DNA of 64,000 nucleotides, from contig NZ_CP016594.1 in NCBI RefSeq assembly GCF_001698225.1, forward strand, positions 2,542,001 through 2,606,000, given 5' to 3'. A program made the position numbers and the translations under genes. The stretch's first letter is position 1; every line of letters begins with the position of its first letter. Positions 44,897 to 53,994 of the stretch are shown here, piece after piece. The notes below the pieces were generated by a model. The model did no database searches. It worked only from the letters and a program-made list of their open reading frames with translations, and was not told where the DNA came from. This DNA is from Gordonia terrae. Its GTDB lineage: Bacteria > Actinomycetota > Actinomycetes > Mycobacteriales > Mycobacteriaceae.

Positions 44897-44969
44897 AGCG
44901 GATGACGGGATTCGAACCCGCGACCCTCACCTTGGCAAGGTGATGCGCTACCAGCTGCGCTACATCCGC
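44897..44969 (-). tRNA. tRNA-Gly(GCC)
   Basis: Acceptor GCGGATG pairs with CATCCGC, and the anticodon loop TTGCCAA gives GCC. CCA is not encoded. It is first of three tRNAs (Gly-Cys-Val) on the minus strand, probably one transcript. Confidence 0.95.
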
Positions 44970-45017
44970 ATGCCCACGAGCGATCTTGTGGATCTTGCTG
45001 CTCGCGGTGCGAAGAGA

Positions 45018-45047
45018 AACTTACGCGATGGTTTCCGAACTATCCAA
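45018..45047 (-). promoter_or_regulatory. Possible promoter of the tRNA-Gly-Cys-Val transcript
   Basis: TTGGAT (45047-45042), 18 bases, TAAGTT (45023-45018) on the minus strand, about 50 bases ahead of tRNA-Gly. Confidence 0.4.
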
Positions 45048-45144
45048 ATCGCCTGGTCAGAAGCGTGGGACGAGGTGAATCCCCAGCATGTGATTCACCA
45101 GGCGACCCGAAACTCCTCGCTGTGACGTGGCCCACCGTCGGAAT

Positions 45145-45173
45145 TTGGGACTTCTGCGCAAGCCGTGTAATCT
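45145..45173 (+). promoter_or_regulatory. Promoter of tRNA-Val(CAC)
   Basis: TTGGGA (45145-45150), 17 bases, TAATCT (45168-45173), ending 49 bases before the tRNA. Confidence 0.6.
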
Positions 45174-45222
45174 TCTGGCTCGTGCACAGGCGCCCCTGGC
45201 ATCGACAGCAGGCGCCCGACAC

Positions 45223-45294
45223 GGTCCCGTGGCTCAGTGGAAGAGCGTCCCGTTCACACCGGGAAGGTCGCTGGTTCGATCCCAGCCGGGACCA
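45223..45294 (+). tRNA. tRNA-Val(CAC)
   Basis: 72 bases. Acceptor GGTCCCG pairs with CGGGACC, and the anticodon loop TTCACAC gives CAC. CCA is not encoded. A strong hairpin follows nine bases later. Confidence 0.95.
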
Positions 45295-45302
45295 CCGGAT
45301 CA

Positions 45303-45336
45303 CAAGAGCCTCGCCGGATTTCCGGCGAGGCTCTTG
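45303..45336. terminator. Terminator of tRNA-Val(CAC), convergent with the alarmone synthetase gene
   Basis: A perfect 16-base stem (45303-45318 with 45321-45336) and two-base loop, followed by TCGTT. It may also serve the minus-strand gene ending at 45381. Confidence 0.85.
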
Positions 45337-45380
45337 TCGTTGGCCGGGTTCCGCGACATCCGAATCCCCCGGCGGGGAGG

Positions 45381-46142
45381 TCAGGGTGCTTCCGGTCGGC
45401 CTTCCTCGACCTCCGGCCACGACGAATGCTGCCGCAGATACCGGATCACGTCGTCGTCGATCGGGTCGCGCGCCGAATCGGGCCCGTCGCCGTGGACCTC
45501 GGCGTGCAGCCGTTCCATCCGTTGATCCAGTTCGTTCGCGGTGCGAGCCGCCGAGGCGAGCTCGGCGGACAGATGATCAGGGACGCGGCCGTCGTACTTG
45601 TAGAAGATCTTGTGCTCCAGCGACGCCCAGAAGTCCATCGCGACAGTTCGGATCTGGATCTCCACCACGACCTCGACGGGTCCGGTGGACAGGAAGACCG
45701 GGATCGCGACGATCGCGTGCAGACTCTTGTAGCCGTTGGGCTTGGGCGCGGCGATGTAGTCCTTGATCTCGATGACGCGGATGTCGTCGTGCGAGGTCAG
45801 GGTCTCCAGGATTCGATAGGTGTCGGCGATGAAGCTGCACGTGACGCGGATGCCCGCGATGTCGGTCAGCTGGGAGCGGATCGTGGGCAGGTCGGGGGCG
45901 ATGCCCTTGCGCATGGCCTTGCGCAGGATGCTGTCCGGTGTCTTGACCCGCGAGGTCACGTGCTCGATGGGGTTGTAGTGATGCAGGTGAAGGAACTCGG
46001 TGCGCAGGATGGTGACCTTGGTCAGGATCTCGTCGACCGCGAACTGATGTTCCATCTGGAATCGGGTCATGTCGCCACGCAGTCGCGCCAGATCACCCAG
46101 GATCTCGCGGTCGGTCGGACTGTCGCTGTCGCCTGCGGTCAT
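45381..46142 (-). CDS. Small (p)ppGpp synthetase (RelA/SpoT synthetase domain only)
   Basis: 253 residues. The synthetase core has SRVKTPDSILRKAMRKG, LTDIAGIRVTCSFIADTYRI, the G-loop IKDYIAAPKPNGYKSLHA and VEIQIRTVAMDFWASLEHK. There is no HD hydrolase and no TGS/ACT region, so it is a stand-alone small alarmone synthetase (RelP/RelQ class) that makes pppGpp/ppGpp from ATP and GTP/GDP. The EIQIRT loop resembles RelQ-like enzymes. GGAGGA precedes the ATG at 46142. The main Rel is expected elsewhere. Confidence 0.92.
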   Translation of the reverse strand: MTAGDSDSPTDREILGDLARLRGDMTRFQMEHQFAVDEILTKVTILRTEFLHLHHYNPIEHVTSRVKTPDSILRKAMRKGIAPDLPTIRSQLTDIAGIRVTCSFIADTYRILETLTSHDDIRVIEIKDYIAAPKPNGYKSLHAIVAIPVFLSTGPVEVVVEIQIRTVAMDFWASLEHKIFYKYDGRVPDHLSAELASAARTANELDQRMERLHAEVHGDGPDSARDPIDDDVIRYLRQHSSWPEVEEGRPEAP

Positions 46143-46411
46143 CGGTCCTCCACTCTCTCGCTCCGATGGACGCACAACAGGCCACCGACCATCGACGATA
46201 GAAGCTCTCGCGATTTCGCCGCGTCTGGGCGAACATCGGGCGTTCGACCGATCAGATGAACAGCGCCTCTACCTCGAGGTTCGTCGCCATCAAGTGGATA
46301 TGCTGCGGACTCACGTGGGCTGTCCACAGCGGACGGATTGTTCCTCGGCAGCGACCACGCCCTCTGTCCCCGCCCCGCCTACCGCTACGAGAACTTCTGA
46401 GGAGAACCGTA

Positions 46412-46744
46412 ATGGCAAAGAAGAGCATCGCCGGATTTGCCGTGGCTGCAGCAGTCATCGGCGCTGTGGCCGGTGTCGGCGAGGCGTCGGCGGCGCCGTC
46501 CTCGGAGCAGCGCGACGGCGGGCCTTGCTACGTGCACGAGTACGGCATGGACTCTGCCGACGGCGCGCTGTACTGCTCGCCTGAGGGCGAAGGGTTCTGG
46601 CGCAGTCATGCAGTGTCTCGCGCGCCCAAGGTCCGACTCGGCGCCCCCTGCCCGAAGCTCGGTGCTCGCGCGATGGTGTACCAAACCGACGGCATCGCCA
46701 CCTGCCGCCAGTCGAACAGCGCCGGTTTGCGGTGGCAGTGGTAG
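46412..46744 (+). CDS. Secreted small protein with two Cys modules
   Basis: 110 residues. A clear Sec signal peptide (MAKKSIAGF, hydrophobic 9-22, likely cut after ASA at 27) leaves a mature protein of about 83 residues. It contains two related segments: GGPC(39) then DG(50-51), C55, W63, and GAPC(80) then DG(93-94), C98, W108. Each is likely one disulfide-bonded module. No function is recognised. GGAGAA lies seven bases before the ATG at 46412. It is convergent with a lipoprotein gene, and 269 bases of promoter region precede it. Confidence 0.8.
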   Translation: MAKKSIAGFAVAAAVIGAVAGVGEASAAPSSEQRDGGPCYVHEYGMDSADGALYCSPEGEGFWRSHAVSRAPKVRLGAPCPKLGARAMVYQTDGIATCRQSNSAGLRWQW

Positions 46745-46781
46745 TTGCCGCGTTCTGCGGGTGTGGCACGTCCGGTCGCGG

Positions 46782-47315
46782 TCAGTAGGGACTGCAACCC
46801 TGAACGAACACGGGCCGGTATGGCTGTCCCGCAACCGCATCGACGTCGGCGAGAACCCGGGCCAGCACGACGACCGCGGCGTCTGCGGATCGCTGCTGCG
46901 GCGCGATGAGAAGCGCGTAACCGTGTCGCATCGTCACTGTGGCGATGATGCGCGCCTGCCAGCCCGGCGCGTCGGCCGGCGGTGACTGGATGGCGTTCAG
47001 GACGCGGCAGGTCGACCGCTGCGCGAGCTTCTCGCCGGCGTTCCCGGTCGAAAGGTCGACCAGTGCCTCGGTCGCACGCTGTTGGTCTGGCCGGAGCGCG
47101 GCGTCGTCGGGGAGTGGCCACCTATCGATGTGTGGGCGCACGGGCTCAGACGGGGTGTCGACGGCGATGCGAATCGGTGGTGCCGGACCCTCGACCACGG
47201 GATCAAACGCGCCGGCGCGCGTCATCGCCGCCGGTTCGATGCCGCTGCCCGTGCAGGCGGCGATGGTCAGTGCCAGAGTTGCCGCGGCGAGTGTGCCGAG
47301 TGCTTTCGGTGGCAT
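46782..47315 (-). CDS. Putative lipoprotein of unknown function
   Basis: 177 residues. The signal peptide ends in lipobox LTIAAC with Cys at residue 21. The mature part has a Pro-rich segment (about 40-75) and a C-terminal region with two Cys residues (RSTCRVLNAIQ and FVQGCSPY) that could pair. It contains IIATVTMRHGYALLIA and long valine-rich strands. No family is recognised. ATG at 47315. Confidence 0.75.
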   Translation of the reverse strand: MPPKALGTLAAATLALTIAACTGSGIEPAAMTRAGAFDPVVEGPAPPIRIAVDTPSEPVRPHIDRWPLPDDAALRPDQQRATEALVDLSTGNAGEKLAQRSTCRVLNAIQSPPADAPGWQARIIATVTMRHGYALLIAPQQRSADAAVVVLARVLADVDAVAGQPYRPVFVQGCSPY

Positions 47316-47427
47316 GGTGTCGTCCCCAAGGTGATCTCGTCACCCACCGAGATCGACGGTAGTCCGGCCCGGGCCGCCGGGACCGGGCTGTCTGTCGAAC
47401 AACCGACCTCGTCACGCGGCGTTTCGC

Positions 47428-48861
47428 GTGAGCGGGCTCACAATTGGGGCGTACTCTCGCCGCGTGGCCGCGAAGACTGCCGTCGATCTGCCGGAGTCGC
47501 CACGTGCTGTGCCCGCACCGATCCCGACGGCGGCGATCGTCGTCGCGGCCGTCGTCGCACTCGGGGTGATCGCCTGGCACGTCGCGGCATTCCCCATCAC
47601 CAACCCGTTCTACGGACTCTTCGAGAACGCCACCGATGTCCGTGTCTACCGCGCAGGCGCTGCCACGGTGCTCGACGCCGGACCGCTGTACGACGCCCCT
47701 GTCCTGTGGCGACTGCACTTCACCTATCCGCCGTTCGCCGCGGTGGCCTTCGTCCCGCTGGCCCTGCTCACCGAGACTGTCGCCAACATCGTGTGGTGGA
47801 CAATCGGATTCGCAGCGCTCACCGGCGTCGTCGCGATGAGCCTCCGCAGCCTGAACCACCGCTTCGATACCCGCCTCGGCGTGTTCGCCGTGCTGATCGC
47901 GATCGCGTCCACCGCCCTCGAACCCATCCGCACGACCATCTGGCTCGGGCAGGTCAACCTCCTGGTGATGACGCTCATCCTGGTCGACCTGGTGTTCCTC
48001 GGGAAGAGTTCGCGGTGGCGCGGAGTCGCGATCGGGATCGCCGCCGGGATCAAACTGACACCGCTGTTCGCGGTCGTCTACCTGGTGGCGAGCCGGCAAT
48101 GGCGTGCGGCCGGTACCGCGGTGGCGACCTTCGCGGCGACCGTGGCCATCGGATTCGTGGTCATCCCGGGTGATTCGTGGGCCTACTGGACCCGCCACCT
48201 GACCGAGACCGACCGTGTCGGCCGGGCCGATTCGCCCGCCAACCAGTCGATACGCGGATCCGTGTCACAGTTGTTGGCCCACTTCGACATAGGACGATTC
48301 GCCGAGCGCGCGCCCGGCGGGCCCGTCTTCGTGGCGCCGACCTGGTTGTGGCTACCGCTCGCGGTGATCGTCGCCGGTCTCGGGCTGCTCGCCGCGGTGC
48401 TCGCCCATCGCGAGTCGCGCGAGGTCCTGGCGGCGACGATCGTCGGGATGACGATGTGTGCGGTCTCGCCCTTCGCGTGGGGACACCACTGGGTCTGGTG
48501 CGTACCCCTCTTCATCGTCGGGCTCGACCTGGCCCTGCGGCGGGGGACGACGGCTCGTACATGGTGGTACTGGCTTGCCCCGGCAGGCGTGGTGGGCCTG
48601 ACGTTCACCTGGTGGCGGCACTGGTGGGACAGCGGGCCGTATCTGACGTCGGATCACGCGATCGCTCTGGGGCTGTTCATGATGCCGCGTGACCCACCCG
48701 GCTCCCTCGTCGGGGACGTGCAGGTCGTTCTCTACTCGGGGTGTTACCCGCTGCTGCTCGCGGTCACGGTGTCGGCGACCCTGATCGACGCTGCGCGGAC
48801 GCGGCACCGGCGTCGTACGTCGACACTGCCGGCGCCGGAGGACGCTGCCTCGATCGCGTAG
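47428..48861 (+). CDS. GT87 (DUF2029) polyprenyl-phosphate-mannose-dependent mannosyltransferase
   Basis: About 477 residues with about ten membrane helices. The first outside loop after helix 1 carries NATDVRVYRAGAATVLDAGPLYDA, the acidic site of GT-C enzymes of the PimE/Rv2181 type, and LHFTYPPFAAVAF follows. These enzymes add alpha-1,2-mannose to phosphatidylinositol mannosides or lipomannan from the outside of the membrane. Which step is served cannot be told. The GTG at 47428 is tentative; a GTG at 47464 is equally possible. The next gene begins 85 bases downstream. Confidence 0.87.
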   Translation: MSGLTIGAYSRRVAAKTAVDLPESPRAVPAPIPTAAIVVAAVVALGVIAWHVAAFPITNPFYGLFENATDVRVYRAGAATVLDAGPLYDAPVLWRLHFTYPPFAAVAFVPLALLTETVANIVWWTIGFAALTGVVAMSLRSLNHRFDTRLGVFAVLIAIASTALEPIRTTIWLGQVNLLVMTLILVDLVFLGKSSRWRGVAIGIAAGIKLTPLFAVVYLVASRQWRAAGTAVATFAATVAIGFVVIPGDSWAYWTRHLTETDRVGRADSPANQSIRGSVSQLLAHFDIGRFAERAPGGPVFVAPTWLWLPLAVIVAGLGLLAAVLAHRESREVLAATIVGMTMCAVSPFAWGHHWVWCVPLFIVGLDLALRRGTTARTWWYWLAPAGVVGLTFTWWRHWWDSGPYLTSDHAIALGLFMMPRDPPGSLVGDVQVVLYSGCYPLLLAVTVSATLIDAARTRHRRRTSTLPAPEDAASIA

Positions 48862-48946
48862 CCTGGACGTCACTTTTCCGGCACGTACGGCCGGGACGCA
48901 CACCGGCCCCACACATCATCGGGCCGGACGAACAGGGTGGGAGACG

Positions 48947-49459
48947 ATGCCGACACCGGGGGCGAGCGAGTCCGGAGTGAACGAGACCTCCACGCCGGAC
49001 ACCGCGCGGCGTGGATCGTCGACGTCGGACCGGGCCGATCGCGGGTCCCGCCGGCACCGGCTCCGGATCCTCGCGCGTCACCGTCGCTTCGTCGTACGCA
49101 GCAATCCGCGGTGGCACGGCATCTACCGCATCGCGGTCGGGACCATCGGCACGATCGTCTTGCTCTGCGGGATCGTCGCGATCCCGTACCCGGGCCCCGG
49201 ATGGCTCATCGTGTTCCTCGGCCTCGGAATCCTGGCATCGGAGTTCGAGTGGGCCCACCGCCTGCTGAAGTTCGCGCGCGCCAAGTACGACGCCTGGATG
49301 GAGTGGATGGGCCGTCAGCACTGGTCGGTGCAGGCGATCTTCTGGCTCGGCACCTGCGCGATCGTCATCGCGACCCTCTGGGTGCTCGGTGCCCTGCACA
49401 CCGTCGCCGGCTGGGTGGGTCTCGACTACGAGTGGCTGGCGAGCCCCGTCTTCGGCTGA
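48947..49459 (+). CDS. PGPGW (TIGR02611-type) membrane protein
   Basis: 170 residues. A basic N-terminal region (about 1-55) precedes a helix ending in the PGPGW motif ([27 protein letters not shown]). Another helix pair, with [19 protein letters not shown], comes near the C-terminus. The family is small, membrane-embedded and of unknown function. It lies just ahead of thrS on the same strand. Confidence 0.85.
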   Translation: MPTPGASESGVNETSTPDTARRGSSTSDRADRGSRRHRLRILARHRRFVVRSNPRWHGIYRIAVGTIGTIVLLCGIVAIPYPGPGWLIVFLGLGILASEFEWAHRLLKFARAKYDAWMEWMGRQHWSVQAIFWLGTCAIVIATLWVLGALHTVAGWVGLDYEWLASPVFG

Positions 49460-49580
49460 CCGCCGGCGCCACGAGGTAGGGGTGCACCCCGCGACGACCC
49501 GGCGCGGATACCATCAGAGTCGCAAACGTCCCGACCCGGACGCGTCTTCGCGTGTCCGCCCCGACCCTAGGAGCGCCCCC

Positions 49581-51674
49581 GTGCCCGACGACGTCCAGGT
49601 GACCAGCCCCGCCACGATCCGTGTGCCGGCTGGGACGACCGCGGGCACCGCACTGCGCGAGGCCGAGTTGCCCAACAAGGGGCCGGAGGCCGTCGTCGTC
49701 GTCCGCGACGCGGGCGGCGATCTGCGCGACCTGTCGTGGGCACCCGACGCCGACACCGATGTCGAACCGGTCGCCGCGAACACCGAGGCCGGCCGCAGCG
49801 TGATCCGGCATTCGACCGCACACGTTCTCGCGCAGGCGGTCCAGGAGCTGTTCCCCGAGGCCAAGCTCGGCATCGGCCCGCCGATCAAGGACGGCTTCTA
49901 CTACGACTTCGACGTCGCCGAGCCCTTCACACCCGAGGACATCGCAGCCCTCGAGAAGAAGATGAAGCAGATCATCAAGTCGGGTCAGCGATTCTCGCGC
50001 CGGGTCTACGCGTCGAAGGACGAGGCCCGCGCCGAACTGGCCGGCGAGCCGTTCAAGCTCGAGCTCATCGACGACAAGGGTGCCGCCGACGACGCCGAGG
50101 TCATGGAGGTCGGCGGTGGCGAACTGTCGGTCTACGACAACCTCAATCCTCGTACGGGCGAACGGATCTGGTGCGATCTGTGCCGCGGGCCGCACGTCCC
50201 GACCACCAAGTACATTGCGGCTTTCAAGCTGACCCGCAGCTCGGCGGCCTACTGGCGCGGCGATCAGGCCAACGCCGGTCTGCAGCGCGTGTACGGCACC
50301 GCGTGGGAGTCGGCGGAGGCCCAGGACGCGCATCTCGAGATGCTCGCGGAGGCCGAGAAGCGCGACCACCGCCGCCTGGGTTCCGAGCTGGACCTGTTCA
50401 GCTTCCCCGACGAGATCGGCTCGGGCCTGCCGGTCTTCCACCCCAAGGGCGGCATCATCCGCAAGGAGCTCGAGGACTACTCGCGACTCCGCCACTCGCA
50501 GGCCGGCTACGAGTTCGTCTACACCCCGCATGCGACGAAGGGCGAGCTGTTCAAGCGGTCGGGTCACCTCGACTGGTACGCCGACGGCATGTACCCGCCG
50601 ATGCAGCTCGACGAGGAGGTCGACGCCGACGGCACCGTCCGCCGACCGGCCATCGACTACTACCTCAAGCCGATGAACTGCCCGATGCACAACCTGATCT
50701 TCAACTCGCGGGGCCGTTCGTATCGTGAGCTGCCGCTTCGCCTGTTCGAGTTCGGCACGGTGTACCGCTACGAGAAGTCCGGCGTCGTCCACGGCTTGAC
50801 CCGTGCGCGCGGCTTCACCCAGGACGACGCCCACATCTACTGCACCCGGGAGCAGATGGGCGATGAGGTGCGGTCGCTGCTGCAGTTCGTGCTCGATCTG
50901 CTGCGCGACTACGGTCTCGACGACTTCTACCTGGAGCTGTCGACCCGCAATCCCGACAAGTCGATCGGCTCCGACGAGGCCTGGGAAGAGGCGACCGAGG
51001 TCCTGCGCGACGCCGCGTCGAGCTTCGGACTCGACCTCGTCGACGACCCCGGGGGCGCCGCGTTCTACGCGCCGAAGATCTCCGTGCAGGCCCGCGACGC
51101 CATCGGCCGGACGTGGCAGATGTCGACCATCCAGGTCGATCTGATGCTGCCGGACCGGTTCGAGATGGAGTACACCGGTTCCGACGGCGCCAAGCACCGC
51201 CCGGTGATGATCCACCGAGCCCTGTTCGGGTCGATCGAGCGGTTCTTCGGTGTACTCACCGAGCACTACGCGGGAGCGTTCCCGGCCTGGCTGTCCCCGG
51301 TCCATGTGGTGGGCATCCCGGTCGCCGAGGCGTTCGTCGAGCACCTCCAGGGCGTCGTCGACGATCTGTTCGCCGCCGGCGTCCGCGCCGAGGTCGACTC
51401 CTCCGACGACCGGATGCAGAAGAAGATCCGCAACCACACCACCGGCAAGGTGCCGTTCATGCTGCTGGCCGGCGAGCGCGACGTCGAGGCAGGCGCGGTG
51501 AGCTTCCGCTTCCGCGACGGGACGCAGGTCAACGGCGTGCCGGTGGCCGACGCGGTGTCCGTCATCGTCGAGTGGGTCCGCAGCAGGCGCAACGAGTCGC
51601 CCACCAAGGAGCTGATCGAGATCGCCCTGGGCGACGTGGAGACGGTCGTGGTGGCGGGGGCGCTCGATGAGTGA
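49581..51674 (+). CDS. thrS: Threonyl-tRNA synthetase
   Basis: 697 residues, normal for the order. The N-terminal TGS domain (about 1-75) is followed by the editing domain ([26 protein letters not shown]) and the class II core. The zinc/threonine site shows [42 protein letters not shown] and motif 3 [11 protein letters not shown]. The anticodon-binding domain closes the protein. The GTG at 49581 follows GGAG. The end overlaps the HIT gene by eight bases, starting an operon of lipid genes. Confidence 0.97.
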   Translation: MPDDVQVTSPATIRVPAGTTAGTALREAELPNKGPEAVVVVRDAGGDLRDLSWAPDADTDVEPVAANTEAGRSVIRHSTAHVLAQAVQELFPEAKLGIGPPIKDGFYYDFDVAEPFTPEDIAALEKKMKQIIKSGQRFSRRVYASKDEARAELAGEPFKLELIDDKGAADDAEVMEVGGGELSVYDNLNPRTGERIWCDLCRGPHVPTTKYIAAFKLTRSSAAYWRGDQANAGLQRVYGTAWESAEAQDAHLEMLAEAEKRDHRRLGSELDLFSFPDEIGSGLPVFHPKGGIIRKELEDYSRLRHSQAGYEFVYTPHATKGELFKRSGHLDWYADGMYPPMQLDEEVDADGTVRRPAIDYYLKPMNCPMHNLIFNSRGRSYRELPLRLFEFGTVYRYEKSGVVHGLTRARGFTQDDAHIYCTREQMGDEVRSLLQFVLDLLRDYGLDDFYLELSTRNPDKSIGSDEAWEEATEVLRDAASSFGLDLVDDPGGAAFYAPKISVQARDAIGRTWQMSTIQVDLMLPDRFEMEYTGSDGAKHRPVMIHRALFGSIERFFGVLTEHYAGAFPAWLSPVHVVGIPVAEAFVEHLQGVVDDLFAAGVRAEVDSSDDRMQKKIRNHTTGKVPFMLLAGERDVEAGAVSFRFRDGTQVNGVPVADAVSVIVEWVRSRRNESPTKELIEIALGDVETVVVAGALDE

Positions 51675-52230
51675 CGCCGCCTTCGGGGACGCGCCCGGCG
51701 AGATCCGGGACGAGGGGGTCGGCGTCGGCGATCGCCTGCAGCGGCTGTGGAGTCCGCACCGGATGACCTACATCGCCGACCCGCAACCGGCGGAGAAGAC
51801 CGGACACCCGTTCCTCGACATCCCGACCATGTCCGACGAGGACGGTCTCATCGTGGCGCGCGGCGAGGCCGTCTACGCGGTGCTGAACCTCTATCCGTAC
51901 AACCCGGGGCACACCATGGTGGTGCCGTACCGGCAGGTCGCCGACCTCGAGGACCTGACCGCGACGGAATCGGCCGAACTGATGTCGTTCACGCAGCGGA
52001 TGATCCGGACCATCAAGTCGGTGTCGAATCCGAACGCCTTCAACGTGGGACTGAACCTCGGGTACGCCGCGGGCGGTTCGCTCTCCGAACACCTCCACCA
52101 GCACATCGTGCCGCGGTGGATGGGTGACGCGAACTTCATCACGATCGTGGGTGAGACGAAGGTCATGCCACAGCTGCTGCGAGACACCCGCGGACTGCTG
52201 GCCGATGCCTGGCAGCGTCTGGGCGACTGA
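51667..52230 (+). CDS. HIT family hydrolase/AP4A phosphorylase-like
   Basis: 187 residues. The histidine-triad motif [10 protein letters not shown] is near residues 145-154, and the N-terminal part has [18 protein letters not shown]. The M. tuberculosis counterpart at this place (Rv2613c) is a diadenosine-tetraphosphate phosphorylase, so this enzyme probably degrades AP4A, a by-product of tRNA synthetases. Its location after thrS fits that. The ATG overlaps the thrS end. Confidence 0.92.
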   Translation: MSDAAFGDAPGEIRDEGVGVGDRLQRLWSPHRMTYIADPQPAEKTGHPFLDIPTMSDEDGLIVARGEAVYAVLNLYPYNPGHTMVVPYRQVADLEDLTATESAELMSFTQRMIRTIKSVSNPNAFNVGLNLGYAAGGSLSEHLHQHIVPRWMGDANFITIVGETKVMPQLLRDTRGLLADAWQRLGD

Positions 52231-52326
52231 CGTCCGCGGCGTGCGATCAGGTGAGGCGAGTCAGACGATGAGTGACCGGGACGCGTCGGCGCGCGGCGCG
52301 CGGCGAGATGGGGGAGGAACTCGGCG

Positions 52327-53028
52327 ATGCTGAGCATTCTGGGTCGGGCGTCGGTCTCGAAGGTGACCCTCCCGATGGGTCGGGCGCTCCTGCGGACCGG
52401 GCTCACGCCGGACTCGGTGACGGTGATCGGCACGCTGGCCGGCGTCGCGGCCGCGCTCACCCTCTTCCCGATGGGACAGCTCTTCTGGGGCACGCTGGTC
52501 ATCTGGCTGTTCGTGATGTTCGACATGCTCGACGGCGCGATGGCCCGTGCCCGCGGCGGTGGTACGCGCTTCGGTGCGGTCCTCGACGCGACATGCGACC
52601 GCGTCGCCGACGGCGCCATCTTCGCCGGCCTGGCGTGGTGGTGCGCCATCACCGAACCCCACGATCTGTTGCTCGTCGCGACCCTGATCTGTCTGGTGAC
52701 CTCCCAGGTGATCTCCTACGCCAAGGCCCGCGCGGAGGCGAGCGGTCTCTACGGCGACGGCGGTCTCATCGAGCGGCCGGACCGGCTCATCATCGTGCTC
52801 GTCGGCACCGGGCTCACGGGACTCGGGTTGTGGTGGGCCGTGCATGTGGCGATGTGGCTCCTCGCCGTCGCCAGCGTGATCACCGTCGGGCAGCGGATGT
52901 GGTCGATCGCCCAGTCGCCGGGCGCGCGGGACCTCATCCCGATCACGCCTGCACCCGAGGACACCGCATCCGAGGCCGGCCCGACGGCCGGCCCGGACGG
53001 ACCGACGCCACCCGTGGGAGAGCGATGA
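52327..53028 (+). CDS. pgsA: Phosphatidylinositol phosphate synthase
   Basis: 233 residues. The CDP-alcohol phosphotransferase motif D-x2-DG-x2-AR-x8-G-x3-D-x3-D is seen as DMLDGAMARARGGGTRFGAVLDATCD at about 66-91, split by function. It lies among six hydrophobic helices. It joins CDP-diacylglycerol with inositol-1-phosphate, the first committed step to PIM and lipoarabinomannan. The C-terminal tail is polar. The ATG at 52327 follows GGGGGAGGAA; the stop overlaps the next gene (ATGA). Confidence 0.95.
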   Translation: MLSILGRASVSKVTLPMGRALLRTGLTPDSVTVIGTLAGVAAALTLFPMGQLFWGTLVIWLFVMFDMLDGAMARARGGGTRFGAVLDATCDRVADGAIFAGLAWWCAITEPHDLLLVATLICLVTSQVISYAKARAEASGLYGDGGLIERPDRLIIVLVGTGLTGLGLWWAVHVAMWLLAVASVITVGQRMWSIAQSPGARDLIPITPAPEDTASEAGPTAGPDGPTPPVGER

Positions 53029-53948
53029 CCGATCTCGGCGCACTGGCGGCCGACCTCGGGTACCGGGCGGGCTGGGCCGCGGTCCGATGGGCACCGGAGC
53101 GGGCGGCGCGGGCCGTGTTCGACCGCGCGGGGAACGTCGCCGGGCGCCGGTCCGGCGGTCCGGATCAGTTGCGGCGCAATCTCGCCCGTGTCCTCGGTGT
53201 CGAACCGGCGGAGGTGCCCGACGACCTCCTCGCCGACGCGATGCGGTCGTACGCGCGCTACTGGTGTGAGGCGTTCCGGCTGCCCGCGCAGGATCGCGCG
53301 ACGGTGGCGCAGACCGCGGTGCTCCCCGACGCGGACCGGGCTCGTCTGGATGCCGCGCTGGCCCCCGGCAAGGGCGTGATCCTGGCCCTGCCGCACACCG
53401 GCAACTGGGACACGGCCGGAGTCTGGCTGGTCCAGCACTACGGCCGATTCGCGACCGTCGCCGAGCGACTCAAGCCGGAGACGCTGTTCGAGCGGTTCGT
53501 GGCCTACCGGGAGTCGCTCGGCTTCGAGATCTTCCCGCTCAGTGGCGGCGAGCTGCCGCCCTTCGGGCTGCTGGCCGACCGGCTGCGTGCCGGGGGCATC
53601 GTGTGCCTGCTCGGCGAGCGGGACATCGCCCGGCACGGGGTGCCGGTGACCTTCTTCGGCGAGCGAACCCGCATGCCGGCTGGATCGGCGCGACTGGCGA
53701 TCGAGACCGGCGCCGCACTGTTGCCGGCCCATCACTGGTTCGAGGAGGCGCCGTACTCCCGTATGAGCCTCGGCGAGCCGATCGACGTCTCCGGCGGCAT
53801 CGAATCCGCCACGCAGGCGCTGGCCGACGCCTTCGCGGTCAACATCGCCGCGCATCCGGCGGATTGGCACATGCTGCAGCCGCTCTGGGAGGCGGACTGG
53901 ACCGATCGGCAACGCAGTCGCGTGGAACGGGACGGGCCGCCGCCATGA
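53025..53948 (+). CDS. patA: Phosphatidylinositol mannoside acyltransferase (PatA)
   Basis: 307 residues of the LPLAT/HtrB family. The catalytic motif HTGNWD is at about 124-129, and the second motif LLGERDIARHGVPVTFFGE contains the conserved Glu-Arg-Asp. It transfers palmitate to the 6-position of the mannose on PIM1/PIM2 at the inner face of the membrane. Its place between pgsA and pimA is diagnostic. The start overlaps the pgsA stop. Confidence 0.95.
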   Translation: MTDLGALAADLGYRAGWAAVRWAPERAARAVFDRAGNVAGRRSGGPDQLRRNLARVLGVEPAEVPDDLLADAMRSYARYWCEAFRLPAQDRATVAQTAVLPDADRARLDAALAPGKGVILALPHTGNWDTAGVWLVQHYGRFATVAERLKPETLFERFVAYRESLGFEIFPLSGGELPPFGLLADRLRAGGIVCLLGERDIARHGVPVTFFGERTRMPAGSARLAIETGAALLPAHHWFEEAPYSRMSLGEPIDVSGGIESATQALADAFAVNIAAHPADWHMLQPLWEADWTDRQRSRVERDGPPP

Positions 53949-53994
53949 CCGGCCCGCACGATCAGGACTCGGAAACGACGACCAGGGGAGTGCC

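Noticed and set aside
49460..49580. A T-box leader ahead of thrS
   Set aside because: No T-box sequence or antiterminator pairing is visible in the 121 bases, and threonyl T-boxes are not expected in this group.
52268..52333. Short ATG frame (21 codons) between the HIT and pgsA genes
   Set aside because: It overlaps the pgsA ribosome site and start and has no family signature; it could be a coupling leader, but nothing supports that.
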